A DNA stretch of 64,000 nt from Amycolatopsis rubida (GCF_900115345.1 NZ_FOWC01000001.1:310001-374000); one strand, 5' to 3'; shown: positions 40,640 through 49,964, counted from the stretch's first letter. Program-made: numbers and translations. The notes: generated by a model not told the origin, from the letters alone.

Positions 40640-42058
40640 ATGGACGGCACTTCCCTCATTCTCAATTCCGCCGAACGGACCAGAGCGGCCGAACTTTTGG
40701 CCCGGTTCACCGACAGCTACGAAAATTCACTCACCAGTCGCCCGATCGCCCCAGACGCGGACCGGGAAACGCTGGCTAAACTGTTAGCGGAACCGTTCCC
40801 GGAAGAAGGGCTCGGCGTCGAAGCATTCTTCGCCGACGTCGTAGACCGCCTCGTGCCCTACACCACCACGATCGCGCACCCAAGATTCCTCGCCTACGTA
40901 CAAGGCCCGCCAAACGGCATCGGCGCCTACGCGGAAGCGATCGCCGCAGTACTGAACCAGAACTGCAACCTGTGGCAGATCTCCCCAGCCGCCAACGTGA
41001 TCGAACGCTCCGTCATGGACTGGCTCACTGGCCTCTTCGCCATGGGCCCGGCTTCCGGCGGCATCCTCACCAGCGGCGGTTCCGGAGCCACGAAGGACGC
41101 GATCACCACCGCCATCGCCAACCGCCGGCCAGACTTCCGCGAACGCGGTCTCCAAGAAAACCGCGCCCCGCTGGTCCTTTACACCTCCGACGAAGCGCAC
41201 CGCAGCGTAGTCAAAGCCGCGACACTGCTAGGAATCGGCTTGGCCAACGTCCGCGCAATCCCCACCGACGCCCATTTCCAACTGCGCGTCGACTTGCTAA
41301 CCCGAGCGATCGCCGAAGACCGCGCCGCCGGAAAAGAACCGTTCTGCGTAGTCGCCACCGCGGGCACAGTAACCACCGGCTCGATAGACCCAATCGGCCC
41401 CATCGCCGACCTCTGCGAAAAAGAAAACCTCTGGCTGCACGTAGACGGTGCGTATGGCGCACTTTTCGTCCTGGCCGATTCAACCCGCGACGCACTGCTC
41501 CCGCTTTCCCGAGCAGACTCCGTCACCCTGGACCCGCACAAGCTGCTGTTCGCCCCGCTGGAAGCAGGAGCCCTGCTGGTCAAGGACATGGCAAAACTAC
41601 GCGCCGCCTTCGCCTTCTCCTCCTCGTCGTCCTACCTCACCGCAATCGACGACGCCCACCTGCTCGACTACATGGACCACGGCCCGCAACTTTCCCGCAG
41701 CTTCAAGGCGTTGAAGGTCTGGGCCGCCCTGCGCACCTTCGGCGTAGGCACCTTCCGATCAGTCACCGAACGCTGCCTGACCCTGGCCAACCGCCTAGGC
41801 GCACACATCGCCGCCGCCCCCGGCCTGGAGTTGATGAACCCAGTCACGCTCACCGCAGTCTGCGTCCGAATGCCCGGCCGCACCGCCGAAGCACACGCAG
41901 AACTCCTCACCAGACTCCACGAAGAAGGCACCGCGATGCTGGGCCCAGCCAAGGTCAACGGACAGCCCTGCGTCCGCGCCTGCGTCACCAACCACCGCAC
42001 CACCGAGGCGGACATCGACCTGCTGGCCAACCGCCTAACCGCACTGGCCGCACTCTGA
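40640..42058 (+). CDS. Group II PLP-dependent amino-acid decarboxylase
   Basis: A 472-residue fold-type I decarboxylase. The PLP lysine is in DSVTLDPHKLLFAPLEAG (DPHK motif), and LHVDGAYGALFVL with the ring-binding Asp and SGGSGATKDAI phosphate motif are present, as is the QGPPNGIG loop. It belongs to the aromatic-L-amino-acid/glutamate decarboxylase group (tyrosine, tryptophan, DOPA or related substrate), which decarboxylates to an amine. The start ATG 40640 has AGAGGG upstream; a longer frame from 40472 is less likely. A-ending codons (GTA, CTA, GCA, CCA) are frequent, unlike its neighbours, hinting at transfer. Confidence 0.85.
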   Translation: MDGTSLILNSAERTRAAELLARFTDSYENSLTSRPIAPDADRETLAKLLAEPFPEEGLGVEAFFADVVDRLVPYTTTIAHPRFLAYVQGPPNGIGAYAEAIAAVLNQNCNLWQISPAANVIERSVMDWLTGLFAMGPASGGILTSGGSGATKDAITTAIANRRPDFRERGLQENRAPLVLYTSDEAHRSVVKAATLLGIGLANVRAIPTDAHFQLRVDLLTRAIAEDRAAGKEPFCVVATAGTVTTGSIDPIGPIADLCEKENLWLHVDGAYGALFVLADSTRDALLPLSRADSVTLDPHKLLFAPLEAGALLVKDMAKLRAAFAFSSSSSYLTAIDDAHLLDYMDHGPQLSRSFKALKVWAALRTFGVGTFRSVTERCLTLANRLGAHIAAAPGLELMNPVTLTAVCVRMPGRTAEAHAELLTRLHEEGTAMLGPAKVNGQPCVRACVTNHRTTEADIDLLANRLTALAAL

Positions 42059-42098
42059 GCCCGCCCCGCGAAACCGCGAGCAATGCACCCAACCAGCC

Positions 42099-42629
42099 CT
42101 AAAGGCAAATGATGTTCAAAACGCAAGGCGGCTCGTGACTGCTCGGCGACGACGGCTGGCTGGAAGTCGACGGACCCGACGTGGTCGACGGCGGCTGCGT
42201 CGGCCCGGCCGGACCGGTCGTTTCCGGCCGCTCGCTCGACGACGGATGCGCCGGAGCGGAATCAGCCGGGTGATCCGCGGTGCTGTGCTCGCCAAACGGA
42301 TTGACATTCGCCTTGCCAGAAGGCGCGTCCCCGACCCCGGCAGTGCCCTCTTCGGTTTCCTCGCCGGTGGGCGTCGGCGGGTTCGTCTCGTCGACGCCGC
42401 CCGCGCCGCCGGTGCGGTCCGGCATCTCGATCACGCGCATCTCGGTGATCCGGGCGGCCCCGTCGTTCGCCGTGGTCCCGTACGAGACGAGCATGGCCGC
42501 CGCCCCGCAGCCGACGATCACCGCGAGCATCACCGAAACCATGCGCCACCTGGACCGGGACGGCGGCGGAATCCGTCGTTCGTGTCCTTCGCGCACCAAC
42601 AGCTCGGCGACCGAAACCTCGTCGTTCAC
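42099..42629 (-). CDS. Membrane-anchored low-complexity protein
   Basis: A 176-residue protein: a short cytoplasmic segment (1-28) ending in basic residues, one membrane helix (MVSVMLAVIVGCGAAAMLVSYG, about 30-51), and an extracellular tail rich in Pro, Ser, Thr, Glu and Gly that ends in a cysteine-containing CVLNIICL. No known domain. The GTG start has AAAGGTCTC upstream. It is divergent from the rhomboid-like gene. A role in cell-envelope signalling is speculative. Confidence 0.65.
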   Translation of the reverse strand: MNDEVSVAELLVREGHERRIPPPSRSRWRMVSVMLAVIVGCGAAAMLVSYGTTANDGAARITEMRVIEMPDRTGGAGGVDETNPPTPTGEETEEGTAGVGDAPSGKANVNPFGEHSTADHPADSAPAHPSSSERPETTGPAGPTQPPSTTSGPSTSSQPSSPSSHEPPCVLNIICL

Positions 42630-42731
42630 CAGCGAGACCTTTCACCAGGAGTGGCCTATTCCTACCGGATGCGGCCACCGAACGGGTGACAAAGAGTGAA
42701 ACCTTCTACCCAGAGTGCTCACTCTAGCGGG

Positions 42732-42753
42732 TGTGAATCACAGCGCATTCACA
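42732..42753 (+). promoter_or_regulatory. TGTGAAT/ATTCACA inverted repeat
   Basis: TGTGAAT (42732-42738) and ATTCACA (42747-42753) are perfectly inverted around 8 bases, 24 bp upstream of the rhomboid-like start. A second repeat AGAGTG-CT-CACTCT lies at about 42712-42725. These could be operators for either divergent gene; the regulator is unknown. Confidence 0.4.
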
Positions 42754-42777
42754 GCTGCGCTTAGCCAAAATCCCAGC

Positions 42778-43782
42778 ATGCCCAGCCACTCTGGACGCAT
42801 GTCGCTGCGCGAGCCGGATCCGGCACCCCGCCCGGCACGCACTGCTGCCACCACCGGAACCCCCCGGAAGTGGCGCTCCTTGACGTGGTTGCGCGCACGG
42901 CCGTCCGCCGTCCCGATGGCCGGGAAGCCGGGGCCGGGCACCGAAATCCCCGAACCGGCCACCACCGCGGCAGCGACCCCCGGCAGAGCAGGCGGCACCC
43001 CGTTGGTCGAGATCATCGACGGATCCTCGCGGCCTACGGCGACCGCCGTGCTGGTCAAGAACGACCCGGCCGCCAGCTCGCTCGGACTCGTCCAGCCCGC
43101 GCCGAGGCTTCCCTTCCTGGCCGCCGTCCCCGCGACCTGGCGGCCCAAGCGAGCCTGGCTGCGCCTCGTCCCCAGCCCGCGGTCCACGCCGTTCACCTTC
43201 GGCTACCTGGTGCTGCTCCTCGGCACCTCGCTGCTGATCCGGTTCGGCAGCTCCACGCTCACCGGCAAACTCCTCACGGTCTCCAGCACCGACGCGCACA
43301 ACATGGCGCGCCACCCCCTGACCGCACTCCTGACCAGCGCGTTCTGGATCGCCGGCGGCGGCTGGCTGCCGTACGCGGTGATCTTCGCGATCGCGGTCGC
43401 CCCGTTCGAGCGGCGGTTCGGCGGGCTCCGGACGGCGCTGGTCTTCTTCAGCGGGCACGTGCTCGCCACGATCGCCACCGAACTGCCGGTGATGGCCCTG
43501 ATCCACACCGACGTGCTGCCGCATTCCGCGGGCCGCTGGCTCGACATCGGAGTCAGCTACGGCTTCCTCACCACCGCCGGCGTGCTCGTCGCGCTGCTGC
43601 GCGGGCGGGCTCGGATCGCCGGGATCGTGGCCCTTGAGCTATTCGTTATCGGCGTCTACGTGACCGACGACCCGGCCAGTCTCGCGTCCGTGGTGACCGT
43701 CCTCGGACATGCCTGTGCGGCCCACTTCGGCCTGCTCGTGTGGGGTCCGCGACTGCGCAGCGTGCCCCGCATCGCCCGATAG
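42778..43782 (+). CDS. Rhomboid-like membrane protein
   Basis: A 334-residue protein with a cytoplasmic, Pro-rich N-terminus of about 130 residues and then a six-helix membrane domain of the rhomboid-like (PF20401) family: FGYLVLLLGTSLLIRFG, HPLTALLTSAFWIAGGGWLPY, and FSGHVLATIATELPVMAL. The catalytic Ser/His of active rhomboid proteases is not clearly present, so it is probably not a protease. The ATG at 42778 is chosen, with ATG 42799 as alternative. It is alone in its unit. Confidence 0.7.
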   Translation: MPSHSGRMSLREPDPAPRPARTAATTGTPRKWRSLTWLRARPSAVPMAGKPGPGTEIPEPATTAAATPGRAGGTPLVEIIDGSSRPTATAVLVKNDPAASSLGLVQPAPRLPFLAAVPATWRPKRAWLRLVPSPRSTPFTFGYLVLLLGTSLLIRFGSSTLTGKLLTVSSTDAHNMARHPLTALLTSAFWIAGGGWLPYAVIFAIAVAPFERRFGGLRTALVFFSGHVLATIATELPVMALIHTDVLPHSAGRWLDIGVSYGFLTTAGVLVALLRGRARIAGIVALELFVIGVYVTDDPASLASVVTVLGHACAAHFGLLVWGPRLRSVPRIAR

Positions 43783-43899
43783 CACCCGCCGGCGGCGTCC
43801 GGACGAGTGACGCAAGCAGCTGCCCGTGCGGATATACACGGGCTTCACTCGGTGGTGTAATCGACGGGCCATACGCCGACAAGGGGGATCGGAAGCACC

Positions 43900-46605
43900 A
43901 TGGAGGCTGACGCCCTGGCCGGCGAACCGGGTGGAATCACCCGGCGCGCCCAGCTCGCGGGCCTGCGGCCGGACGCCGGCGCGGGGGTCCTGTTCTCCCT
44001 GCACGCCTCCGAACCGGCGACCCTCACCTGGCTGCCCGGCCTCGACGCGGTGCTCGGCCTCCCCGGCGCGACCGGCAAGGAGCTGTGCGACCGGCTCACC
44101 GAACTGCTCCGCCCGCTCACCGCGAACCTCCGCCGCACCCCGCCCGGCCGCGATTTCGAACTCGAACAGCCGCAGGACGGCCCCGACGGCACCCCGCGCC
44201 GCATCCGGCTGCGCGCGCGGACCGTCGGCGAACAGGACCACACGACCGGCCTGCTCGGCGTCGCCTCGGCGGTCGCGGAAACGGTGCCGGAGAAGTCCGA
44301 CCTCGCGGAGCTGTCCGACCGGTACCGGTTGCTGATGGAGCAGAGCCCGGACGCGATCTGCGTGTACTCGGGCGGTGTCGTCACCTACGCCAACCAGGCC
44401 GCGCTCGACCTGTTCGCGGCACGGGCGGCGCACGAGGTCGTCAGCCGCGAGTTCGCGGACTTCGTGGCGGCCGAATCCACGCAGCTGCTGGAGGATCCCA
44501 GCGCGGAACCCCGCGAAGCGGTGCTGAAACGGTTGGACGGGAGCAAATTCGTGGCGGAGACCGTTTCGGTGCGCACCAGCGACTCGAACCCGCCGTCCTA
44601 CCAGGTGGTGATCCGCGACAGCACCGTCAAACACGCCGCCGCGGCCGCTGTCCACGCACAGGAAGCGCTGGTCACGCACGTCAGCGACGCCATCGTCACG
44701 ATCACCGCCGAGGGCATCGTCACCGGCTGGAACCCGGCCGCCGAGACCGTCTACGGCTGGCCCGCCCCGGAAGCGCTCGGCAGGCGGGTGCACGAGGTAC
44801 TCGGCATCGACCCGGACCCGGCCTCGATCCGCGACGGCGTCGCCGAGCAAACCCACCGCGGCCGGGACGGCTCGCCGCGGCAGGTCCGGGTGTCCGCGAC
44901 CGAGACCGTCGACGGCTTCCTTCTCGTCTGCACGGACGAAACCGCACGTCGCCGCGTAGAACAGCACTACGCGACGGTCGTCGCCGCACTCGACGAGGGC
45001 GTACTGGTGATCGGCCCGACCGGGCTGATCCAGTCGGCGAACCCGTCCGCCTGCCGCATCCTCGGGGTCCCCGAAGCGGAGCTGCTCGGCGTGCCGTGCA
45101 CGACGCTCGTGCTGTTCGACGAGGACGGCAACCGGATCCCGGACGACGAGCTGCCGTCCATGCACACGCGTCGCACCGGGATCACGCACAACGGACTGGT
45201 CGTGCGCCTGCGCCGCCCCGACGGCCGCGACGTGTGGGTGTCGTTGACGTCGCGGTTGCTCGATCCGGACGACCCGAAGGGCGTCTCGGTGGTCACCTCC
45301 TTCACCGACATCACCGAACGGCGCGCGATCAGCGCCCGGCTGGCCCACGAGGCGACGCACGACCCGCTGACCCGCCTCGCCAACCGCACCCTGGTCCTGG
45401 ACCGGCTCGACCGCCGCGACGGCGCCGAGGAGGCCGCCGTGCTGTTCCTCGACCTGGACAAGTTCAAGCTGATCAACGATTCGCTCGGCCACCCGGTCGG
45501 CGACCAGGTCCTGCGCATCGCGGGCGAACGGCTGCGCCGCGCCACCGGCCCCGAGGACGTCGTCGGCAGGCTGGGCGGCGACGAGTTCGTGGTCGTGACG
45601 TCCGCGACGACCGGTCCGGCGCAGGTCGGCGTGTTCGCCGCGCACCTGCGTTCGGTGCTGGCGGAACCGGTTTCGGTGCACGGCAGGCAACTGCACCTGG
45701 ACGCGAGCATGGGCATCGTGCTCGTGGAGCCGGGCGACCGCCGCAGCGCGGAGGACCTGCTGCGCGACGCGGATGTCGCGATGTACCAAGCGAAATCCCG
45801 CGGCCGCGGCCGGTTCGAGTTCTTCGACGTCGCCCTGCGGAGGCGCATGCAGCGTCGGCTGCGGATGGAACAGGACCTCCGCGACGCTGTCCACAGTGAA
45901 CAGTTATGGCCCGCTTACCAGCCGGTGGTCGACCTGCGCACTGGCGAAATGGTCGGCGTCGAGGCCCTGCTGCGCTGGACCCACCCGAAACACGGCGCGA
46001 TCTCGCCGGCGGAATTCATCCCGCTGGCCGAGGAAAGCGAACTGATCAACGTACTGGGCAAGTACGTCCTGCGCGACACCACGCGCGAACTGGCCGCCCT
46101 GCGCACCGGCCGGGGCCTCGACCTCAGCTTGAAGGTCAACCTCTCGGTCCGGCAGCTGGACGACCCGCACCTGGTGCCCGCGGTCCGCGACGCACTGGCC
46201 ACCACCGGCCTGCCGCCCGGCTCGCTGACGCTGGAAGTCACCGAAAGCGCCCTCATGCGCGATACGTCGGCGGCCGCGGAAGTGTTGTCCGCCTTGCGTT
46301 CCCTCGGTGTCCTGCTGGCGATCGACGACTTCGGCACTGGCTACTCGTCGCTGGCCCAGCTGCGTCGGCTGACGCTGGACACGCTCAAGATCGACCGCTC
46401 CTTCATCACCGGAATCGCAGACTCCCGCGACGCGGCCGCGATCGTCACGAGCATCATCGCGATGGCGCACGCGGTGGATCTGACAGTGGTGGCGGAAGGC
46501 GTCGAAACCGCGGAAGAGCTTGCGCTGCTGCGGGAACTTGGCTGCGACCAGGCCCAGGGCTATCACCTGGGCCGGCCGCTGGCCGCCGCGGAGTTGTTTC
46601 AGTAA
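43900..46605 (+). CDS. PAS-GGDEF-EAL cyclic-di-GMP signalling protein
   Basis: A 901-residue soluble protein. Three PAS-like repeats (about 140-245, 250-350, 365-480) are followed by a GGDEF domain (about 490-640; intact RLGGDEFVVV) and an EAL domain (about 665-900; intact GVEALLRW and DDFGTGYSSL). Both active-site motifs are kept, so it may make and degrade c-di-GMP; RxxD, the inhibitory I-site, is not seen at the usual place before GGDEF. No transmembrane helix is present, so the signal is internal or redox/light/ligand via PAS. The ATG has GGAAGC upstream. The convergent nat gene overlaps by 7 bp. Confidence 0.9.
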   Translation: MEADALAGEPGGITRRAQLAGLRPDAGAGVLFSLHASEPATLTWLPGLDAVLGLPGATGKELCDRLTELLRPLTANLRRTPPGRDFELEQPQDGPDGTPRRIRLRARTVGEQDHTTGLLGVASAVAETVPEKSDLAELSDRYRLLMEQSPDAICVYSGGVVTYANQAALDLFAARAAHEVVSREFADFVAAESTQLLEDPSAEPREAVLKRLDGSKFVAETVSVRTSDSNPPSYQVVIRDSTVKHAAAAAVHAQEALVTHVSDAIVTITAEGIVTGWNPAAETVYGWPAPEALGRRVHEVLGIDPDPASIRDGVAEQTHRGRDGSPRQVRVSATETVDGFLLVCTDETARRRVEQHYATVVAALDEGVLVIGPTGLIQSANPSACRILGVPEAELLGVPCTTLVLFDEDGNRIPDDELPSMHTRRTGITHNGLVVRLRRPDGRDVWVSLTSRLLDPDDPKGVSVVTSFTDITERRAISARLAHEATHDPLTRLANRTLVLDRLDRRDGAEEAAVLFLDLDKFKLINDSLGHPVGDQVLRIAGERLRRATGPEDVVGRLGGDEFVVVTSATTGPAQVGVFAAHLRSVLAEPVSVHGRQLHLDASMGIVLVEPGDRRSAEDLLRDADVAMYQAKSRGRGRFEFFDVALRRRMQRRLRMEQDLRDAVHSEQLWPAYQPVVDLRTGEMVGVEALLRWTHPKHGAISPAEFIPLAEESELINVLGKYVLRDTTRELAALRTGRGLDLSLKVNLSVRQLDDPHLVPAVRDALATTGLPPGSLTLEVTESALMRDTSAAAEVLSALRSLGVLLAIDDFGTGYSSLAQLRRLTLDTLKIDRSFITGIADSRDAAAIVTSIIAMAHAVDLTVVAEGVETAEELALLRELGCDQAQGYHLGRPLAAAELFQ

Positions 46606-47399
46606 GTCTTGAGCAGCGCCGCCAGCTCGTCCTCGGCAAGGAAGACGTCGAGGTCCTCCAGCGTCTTGCCGAGATCGACCAGTTCGATCGTGCGCGTCTC
46701 GACCGTGCCGTCCGGGCGGCTTTCCTGGTACTCGCGGCCGAGCAGCCGGCGGAACCGCCCGGGTTCGAGCCGCATCACCACGACTCGCCCGGTGAACGGG
46801 GATTTCGGGTGCGTGGACGTGTAGTGGTGGAACACCTGGTAGTCCAGCGGACGGCTGTGCACCAGCGGAAGCACCTCGTGCAGGTCGTCCCAGCCATCGG
46901 CGTCCTGTTTCTGCAGCACCCACCAGCCCTCGCGCAAGGTCATCCGGTGCCTCCACCCGGCCTGGTCCACCTCGGCCCCGTCGATCAACGGCATCGGCAC
47001 CAGTATCCCGGCACCGAACCCGACGTCCACGAGAAACTGTTGCCCCTCAACGGTAATCACGAGCGTCATGTGCGTATACGGACCGCTCTTGCGCGGCTGC
47101 ACCCGCGCGACCGTGCGCTGCACCTGGTAACCCAGCTGCTCCGCGACGGCCGCGAACAACCCGGCCTGCTCGTAGCAGTACCCGCCCCGGCGCCGCCCGA
47201 CGAGCTTCTCGCTGACGACCTCCAGCTCGATCCCGCGATGCCGGCCGATCACCACGTCGACGTTCTCGAACGGGATCGTCTCGACGTGCGCCTGCGCCAG
47301 CCGCCCCAGCGCCGCCGCGGACGGTTCCTCCCGGCGCTGCCCCACGCGGGCGAGGTAGGCGTCGACGTCTGCTGCCTCGATGTTCCATTCCCCAGCCAT
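46599..47399 (-). CDS. nat: Arylamine N-acetyltransferase
   Basis: A 266-residue NAT that transfers acetyl from acetyl-CoA to arylamines or hydrazines. The catalytic triad is Cys75 in RRGGYCYEQ, His110 in PYTHMTL and Asp125 in FLVDVGFG, the standard spacing. In mycobacteria nat lies in a cholesterol-catabolism operon, but not here. Start ATG 47399 is chosen; TTG 47414 directly after GGAGG is the alternative. It is divergent from the secreted protease gene, with a perfect palindrome between. Confidence 0.9.
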   Translation of the reverse strand: MAGEWNIEAADVDAYLARVGQRREEPSAAALGRLAQAHVETIPFENVDVVIGRHRGIELEVVSEKLVGRRRGGYCYEQAGLFAAVAEQLGYQVQRTVARVQPRKSGPYTHMTLVITVEGQQFLVDVGFGAGILVPMPLIDGAEVDQAGWRHRMTLREGWWVLQKQDADGWDDLHEVLPLVHSRPLDYQVFHHYTSTHPKSPFTGRVVVMRLEPGRFRRLLGREYQESRPDGTVETRTIELVDLGKTLEDLDVFLAEDELAALLKTY

Positions 47400-47448
47400 G
47401 CGATCAGTCTGCAACCTCCAGCCAGCTCTAGGTCAATAGTCACCCAGG

Positions 47449-47483
47449 GTCACAACGGTTGTGACTGGCACCACTCTCTGGTG
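47449..47483. promoter_or_regulatory. Palindromes between nat and protease genes
   Basis: GTCACAAC and GTTGTGAC form a perfect 8-bp palindrome with one central G (47449-47465), followed by CACCA-N5-TGGTG (47469-47483). Divergent genes and two adjacent dyads suggest a regulated promoter; the regulator is not identified. Confidence 0.55.
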
Positions 47484-47555
47484 TGATGTAGCCCCGATGC
47501 CTACCGGTCAGTAGCACACGTTCGAGTGAGTGCTGGCCTTCTCGAAGGGAGCCCG

Positions 47556-48389
47556 ATGAAGACCCCTCGACCACTGGCCCGGGCCAGTGCGGTGACGGCA
47601 CTGGCGACCGCCGCCGCGTTGCTGCCCGCGACCGCGTGGGCGGCGGCCCCGACCTGGGCCCCGGCCGGCACCGCAGCCGTGCACCCCGGGGTGCCGACGC
47701 ACACCAACGGGGCGCAGTGCACCTCGAACTTCGTGTACAGCAACGGAACCGACGTGTTCCTCGGGCAGGCCGCGCACTGCTCCGGCACCGGCGGTTCGAC
47801 CGAAACGAACGGCTGCTCCGCCGGTTCGCTCCCGATCGGCACCCCGGTCGAGATCACCGGGGCGAGCAAGCCAGGCACGCTCGTCTACAACTCGTGGCTG
47901 ACCATGCAGTCCCGCCACGAAGCGGACGCGAACACTTGTCAGTACAACGACCTCGCACTCGTGAAGATCGACCCCGCGGACGTGTCGAAGGTCAACCCGA
48001 GCCTGCCGTTCTGGGGCGGGCCGACCGGCGTGCACACGACCGGCACGAAGCAACTGGGTACCGTGCTCAGCTACGGCAATTCAGAACTGCGCGGCGGGAT
48101 CACCCAACTGTCCCCCAAACAGGGCACCAGTTTGGGGGACACTGGCAGCGGCTGGAGCCACACGGTGCTCACCGTGACCCCCGGCATCCCCGGCGACTCC
48201 GGCAGTGGCTTCCTCGACCGCGACGGCAACGCACTCGGGGTGCTGAGCACGCTGAACCTGCTGCCGCAGCCGGGCACGAACGGCGTTGGCGATCTGTCGC
48301 GCGAGCTGCAGTACGCGAGCGCGCACAGCGGGCTCGGGACGGTCCAGCTTGTTCCGGGGACGACCAAGTTCCGCGGGCCGTTGATCTAG
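47556..48389 (+). CDS. Secreted trypsin-like serine protease
   Basis: A 277-residue S1-family protease. A signal peptide ends at AWAAAP (about 30). The triad is His74 in QAAHCSG, Asp132 in YNDLALVK and Ser215 in PGDSGSGFL; Cys55/75 and Cys87/128 could form disulfides. This is the chymotrypsin-like form found in Amycolatopsis and relatives, without a long pro-domain. The ATG has GAAGGGAG upstream. It is likely extracellular. Confidence 0.88.
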   Translation: MKTPRPLARASAVTALATAAALLPATAWAAAPTWAPAGTAAVHPGVPTHTNGAQCTSNFVYSNGTDVFLGQAAHCSGTGGSTETNGCSAGSLPIGTPVEITGASKPGTLVYNSWLTMQSRHEADANTCQYNDLALVKIDPADVSKVNPSLPFWGGPTGVHTTGTKQLGTVLSYGNSELRGGITQLSPKQGTSLGDTGSGWSHTVLTVTPGIPGDSGSGFLDRDGNALGVLSTLNLLPQPGTNGVGDLSRELQYASAHSGLGTVQLVPGTTKFRGPLI

Positions 48390-48527
48390 CTTCGAGTTCG
48401 CGGCCACCGGCGTGCCCGGCACGATTCAGCTCGTGCCGGGCACGATCCGGTTGTGTGGCCGAGCGCTCGTGAACGCCCACGGCGAGCCGGGGACCGGACC
48501 GGCTCGTGCTGGGCACGACCAGGCTCC

Positions 48528-49516
48528 GTAATCCCGGTAAGACTTCCAGGAAACCAAGCGCTGCAACAGGTTCCGCGCCGGGCGATCCGCTGCTTCGCGG
48601 TACGCTGGTTTCTTGGTCACCTGGTACAACTCGACCGCCGCCAGCAACGCACCGTAGTCGTCCTGGATGTTTTCCTTGCCGTCATTGGTCATCTCGACGT
48701 TGTGCTACTCCAGGAATTCGAACGTGGCTTCCGCTGTCGCCAGATACTCCTCGTGCGAGTAGTCGCCGGGCGCGTCCAACGTCGCCGCCGCAGCCAGCGC
48801 CGCGATCGCGACCCCGCCGCCCTCGCGGTAATTCACCTGGACAGGCTCGCCGTCGCTGTTCGCGAGGACGTACCGCAGCTTCGGATCCTTCGGCGGTCCA
48901 GGCTGGATGACCGAGGCGACGAAGGTGCCGCCGTCAAGTTTGACCCAGCGCAGGTAGTCGGGGTCGCCGCGCGCGGTGAGCCGCTGGTACGCCTTGGCCA
49001 GCACCCAGGCAGTGAGTGGGATCTGGAGAGTGTTGAAGTAGCTGCGGTCCGACAGCTGCGTGAAATGCTCGCCGAAGTCGCCGGTCGCGTCGTACCAGGC
49101 GCCGTGCGCGTCCATGACCTGCGTGGTCTTGGGGCCGATCGACGCTTGCCGGTCCCGGCGATCGAACCGGTCCGAGCTGCGGGTGCCCTTGAAGTAGTGC
49201 ACGACAGGGGAGAGCGTGTAGCGCTCAAGCACCAGCTGATCGATGCGAAACGGCTGCGACCGCCCGTCCGCGGCGAGCAGGACGTACTCGCCCTCGGTCT
49301 TCAGCGCGGAGAAGTCCGCGGTCCAGTAATGCCGGTCGTCCTATCCCGGGACCTGAGCCGTCGGGTGCGGGCTGCCGGTGAAGGCGACCTTCCCGATAGC
49401 GACGTCCGCGACGGTAAACCTCGGGATCGCCCGCGGCGATTCGATCGCGAGCACCGCCCGCTTGGGCGCGCCGGGTACGTAACCGACGTTGTTCGCGTAA
49501 ACCGCCACCCCGGATC
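48528..49516 (-). pseudogene. Broken GH9 cellulase (CelD N-domain + catalytic part)
   Basis: One minus-strand reading frame encodes recognisable GH9 endoglucanase sequence: an N-terminal Ig-like CelD_N region (VAVYANNVGYVPGAPKRAVL), then HYWTADF...LSPVVHYFKGTRSSDRFDRRDRQ, YDATGDFGEHFTQLSDRSYFNT and GGGVAIAALAAAATL. Two in-frame TAG codons interrupt it (49341-49343 and 48705-48707), it lacks a signal peptide, and the catalytic domain stops abruptly near KSYRDY at about 48530. It is therefore a decaying gene lying beside the tRNA cluster. The interval 48390-48527 has C-rich repeats of GTGCCGGGCACGA but no gene. Confidence 0.8.
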
Positions 49517-49723
49517 GCCCCTCGACGGCCCCCGCCTCGGCTCCGAACGGAGTCATCGCCCCCCACTGCCCCGACCCCCACCGCCGCCGATCCGGCAACA
49601 TCTCCCGGCATACTCGACCTCCGGTGGTCCAGACCTTTTGAGAGGTCATTGCGGCTAAGTAGCGATCCAGCGGGTTGGCAAGACTGCCGCCGAACGGCGA
49701 CCGCCTGGCAGATCGAGGCGACG

Positions 49724-49752
49724 AAAAAGCCCCCATCCGCTGGATGGGGGCT
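49724..49752 (-). terminator. Intrinsic terminator of tRNA operon
   Basis: On the minus strand AGCCCCCATCC and GGATGGGGGCT form an 11-bp perfect stem with a 3-base loop, followed by TTTTT (49724-49728 as A's on the plus strand). It lies 20 bases after tRNA-Phe. Confidence 0.92.
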
Positions 49753-49771
49753 GCTTCACCGAAATTCGCTG

Positions 49772-49845
49772 TGGCCAGGGCCGGGGTCGAACCGGCGACC
49801 TTCCGCTTTTCAGGCGGACGCTCGTACCAACTGAGCTACCTGGCC
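49772..49845 (-). tRNA. tRNA-Phe(GAA)
   Basis: Acceptor stem GGCCAGG pairs with CCTGGCC, with discriminator A; the anticodon loop is CTGAAAA (anticodon GAA) on a TCCGC/GCGGA stem, and the T-loop is GGTTCGACC. It is the last gene of the Glu-Asp-Phe cluster; CCA is not encoded. Confidence 0.95.
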
Positions 49846-49876
49846 GGGAACGCCGGCTAGGAGCCGAACGATCTTG

Positions 49877-49950
49877 CGACCCTGACGGGACTCGAACCCG
49901 CGACCTTCGCCGTGACAGGGCGACGCGCTAACCAACTGCGCCACAGGGCC
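49877..49950 (-). tRNA. tRNA-Asp(GTC)
   Basis: Acceptor stem GGCCCTG with CAGGGTC, discriminator G; anticodon loop CTGTCAC (anticodon GTC); T-arm GGTTCGAGTCC. It is the middle gene of the cluster. Confidence 0.95.
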
Positions 49951-49964
49951 TTACTGGTACTGCG

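Noticed and set aside
43639..45894. A 751-residue minus-strand frame
   Set aside because: It is antisense to the GGDEF-EAL gene with typical shadow composition for GC-rich DNA.
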